The notes beneath the pieces are model-generated. The model saw only the letters and a program-made list of their open reading frames with translations, did no database searches and was not told the DNA's origin. A stretch of 64,000 nt of DNA from NCBI RefSeq assembly GCF_006175985.1, contig NZ_SRSH01000020.1, positions 32,764 to 96,763 on the forward strand. The letters run 5' to 3'. Positions 62,769 through 64,000 of this stretch are shown one piece after another. How positions within the stretch are numbered: the stretch's first letter is position 1; the number at the start of each line of letters is the position of its first letter. The position numbers and the translations under genes were made by a program. The stretch comes from Methylotetracoccus oryzae (GTDB taxonomy: Bacteria; Pseudomonadota; Gammaproteobacteria; Methylococcales; Methylococcaceae).

Positions 62769-63860
62769 TCAGTTCCCCTCCCGCGAGTTCGAGGCGTCGG
62801 ACGTTCCGCTCTGGGCCTTCTTCAAGGCGCTGACCGCGGCATGCGCGGCCACGGCGGCGCCGATTCCGCCGGCGACCACACCGCCGACCGTGTCGGCAGT
62901 GGACTCGATGCCGAAGGGCTGGAGCCCGGTTACCCGGTCATAGAACGAGCCCTTGTCCCAGAAGCCGTCTTCCGAACAGCCGATGCAACCGTGTCCGGAC
63001 TGGATCGGGAACGATACTCCGTCGTTCCAGCGCACCGTAGAGCAGGCGTTGTAGGTGGTCGGGCCCTTGCAGCCGACCTTGTACAGGCAGTAGCCCTTGC
63101 GCGCGTATTCGTCGTCGAACTTCTGGACGAACTGGCCGGCGTCGAAATGGGGCCGGCGGTAGCACTTGTCGTGGATCCGCTGTCCGTAGAACATCTTCGG
63201 CCGGCCCTGGCGGTCCAGGTCCGGAAGGCGGTCGAAGGTCAGCATGTAGGTCACCACGGCGGTCATGACCTCGGCGATCGGCGGGCAACCCGGCACCTTG
63301 ACGATGGGCTTGTCGAGGATGACCTTGTGGATCGGCGTGGCCTTGGTCGGATTCGGCTTGGCGGCCTGCACGCAGCCCCATGACGCGCACGAGCCCCAGG
63401 CGATGATGGCTTTCGCGTCCTTGGCGACGCGGCGCAGCACTTCGACGAAGGGCTTGCCGCCATGGATGCAGTACATCCCGTCCTCGTTCAGCGGCGGATT
63501 GCCTTCGACCGCGAGGATGTAGTTGCCTTTGTACTGGGTGATGATCTCGTCGAAGATCGCGTCGGCCTGGTGGCCGGCGGCGGCCATCAAGGTGTCGTCG
63601 TAATCCAGTGACAGCATCGACAGCACGACGTCCTTGGCCAGCGGATGCGCGGAACGGATGAAGGATTCCGAACAGCAGGTGCATTCCAGTCCGTGCAGCC
63701 ACAGGACCGGGGTGCGCGGCTTGGTTTCCAGCGCGGCCGCGATTCGCGGTGCGTACGCCGAGCCGAGACCCAGCGTGGACGCCGTCAGGCTGCAGAACTT
63801 CATGAAGCTGCGACGGGTGATCCCCTGTCGCCGCAACACCTCGTAGAACGTTTCGGTCAT
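62769..63860 (-). CDS. hyaA: [NiFe]-hydrogenase small subunit HyaA, oxygen-tolerant type
   Basis: This 363-residue electron-transfer subunit has a Tat signal (RRSFMK at residues 16-21), with cleavage expected just before LETKPRT near residue 44. The proximal cluster region has Cys60, Cys62 and Cys63 (LECTCCSES), Cys158 and Cys163 ([11 protein letters not shown]) and Cys192. Cys62 and Cys163 correspond to the two supernumerary cysteines, Cys19 and Cys120 in mature E. coli Hyd-1 numbering, that build the [4Fe-3S] cluster of group 1d enzymes. [21 protein letters not shown] holds part of the medial and distal clusters. A C-terminal helix ([22 protein letters not shown]) anchors it in the membrane. 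GGAGGAG precedes the ATG. Confidence 0.97.
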   Translation of the reverse strand: MTETFYEVLRRQGITRRSFMKFCSLTASTLGLGSAYAPRIAAALETKPRTPVLWLHGLECTCCSESFIRSAHPLAKDVVLSMLSLDYDDTLMAAAGHQADAIFDEIITQYKGNYILAVEGNPPLNEDGMYCIHGGKPFVEVLRRVAKDAKAIIAWGSCASWGCVQAAKPNPTKATPIHKVILDKPIVKVPGCPPIAEVMTAVVTYMLTFDRLPDLDRQGRPKMFYGQRIHDKCYRRPHFDAGQFVQKFDDEYARKGYCLYKVGCKGPTTYNACSTVRWNDGVSFPIQSGHGCIGCSEDGFWDKGSFYDRVTGLQPFGIESTADTVGGVVAGGIGAAVAAHAAVSALKKAQSGTSDASNSREGN

Positions 63861-64000
63861 CGCTCCTCCTCCTTTTTGAGGCTGTCGTAAAAGGTGCCGA
63901 CCGGCTGTGGCGGGGTAAAATTGCTGAAGAGCAACGAGTCTGGAACGATGTGATGGTGGCCAAGAGGATCAGACGGCGGGTCAGGGTACTGGATACGAGC
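63857..64000 (-). CDS. C-terminal end of an unidentified gene upstream of hyaA
   Basis: On the minus strand a frame is open from the window edge for 47 codons and stops at TGA 63857-63859, overlapping the hyaA ATG (ATGA). The predicted end reads [17 protein letters not shown] followed by a Pro-rich turn, then [13 protein letters not shown]. Overlap with a start codon and protein-like composition support real coding, but a chance open frame of this size is possible in GC-rich DNA. I do not recognise it. Confidence 0.45.
   Translation of the reverse strand, partial: ARIQYPDPPSDPLGHHHIVPDSLLFSNFTPPQPVGTFYDSLKKEEER

Noticed and set aside
63857..64000. Sigma-54 promoter upstream of hyaA
   Set aside because: No GG-N10-GC pair with proper flanking bases was found, and the region appears to be coding.

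Overview
This 64 kb window is a GC-rich piece of a proteobacterial chromosome, most likely from a gammaproteobacterium. The pointers are a HemG-type protoporphyrinogen oxidase next to HemN, RpoH, SrkA, YajD, YaiI, RhlE, an ExeA/GspB pair, and a cytochrome oxidase assembly cluster with SURF1 and a DUF2909 protein. Coding is dense. Several genes appear to start at TTG or GTG behind a strong GGAGG. I saw no rRNA or tRNA gene, CRISPR array or intact insertion sequence.

Left edge (1-7262): a minus-strand operon encodes an FAD oxidoreductase, an unrecognised protein, a trans-isoprenyl diphosphate synthase and an acetoacetate-decarboxylase-fold protein that runs off the window. A FadL-type outer-membrane channel is divergent from it. 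Together they look like an isoprenoid-modifying pathway. 7484-14664: an unknown anchored protein, rpoH behind a perfect CIRCE operator, and a single reading frame that joins heme A synthase (CtaA/COX15) to the SRP receptor FtsY. This is the most striking object in the window. A thioredoxin-fold protein, SURF1, DUF2909, a PAS/degenerate GGDEF protein and a Nei-type glycosylase follow.

14931-38144: central metabolism and housekeeping genes. These are zwf, glgB, a large RTX/FG-GAP secreted protein, hemN, hemG, two-subunit pyruvate carboxylase, a Gly/Tyr-rich lipoprotein, an RsbU phosphatase facing an anti-sigma kinase/STAS pair, a CoA-acylating aldehyde dehydrogenase, srkA, yajD, rhlE, yaiI and a stand-alone SPINDLY-type O-GlcNAc transferase domain.

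38230-53759: an accessory surface and secretion region. A TIGR03032-TPR-glycosyltransferase fusion lies downstream of five predicted exported proteins: two Vgb-like beta-propellers, two paralogous beta-helix proteins and one unknown. Next come a lipoprotein HtrA protease, the ExeA/GspB type II secretion assembly pair and another beta-helix protein with a clear terminator. A 1.2 kb stretch without a recognisable gene separates this from the last region.

55003-64000: a minus-strand uptake hydrogenase operon in the order hyaA-hyaB-hyaC-hyaD-hypC-hupG-hupH-hupI-hupJ-hupK-hypA-hypB. The small subunit carries the two extra cysteines that mark the oxygen-tolerant group 1d enzymes. An open frame cut by the right edge overlaps the hyaA start.
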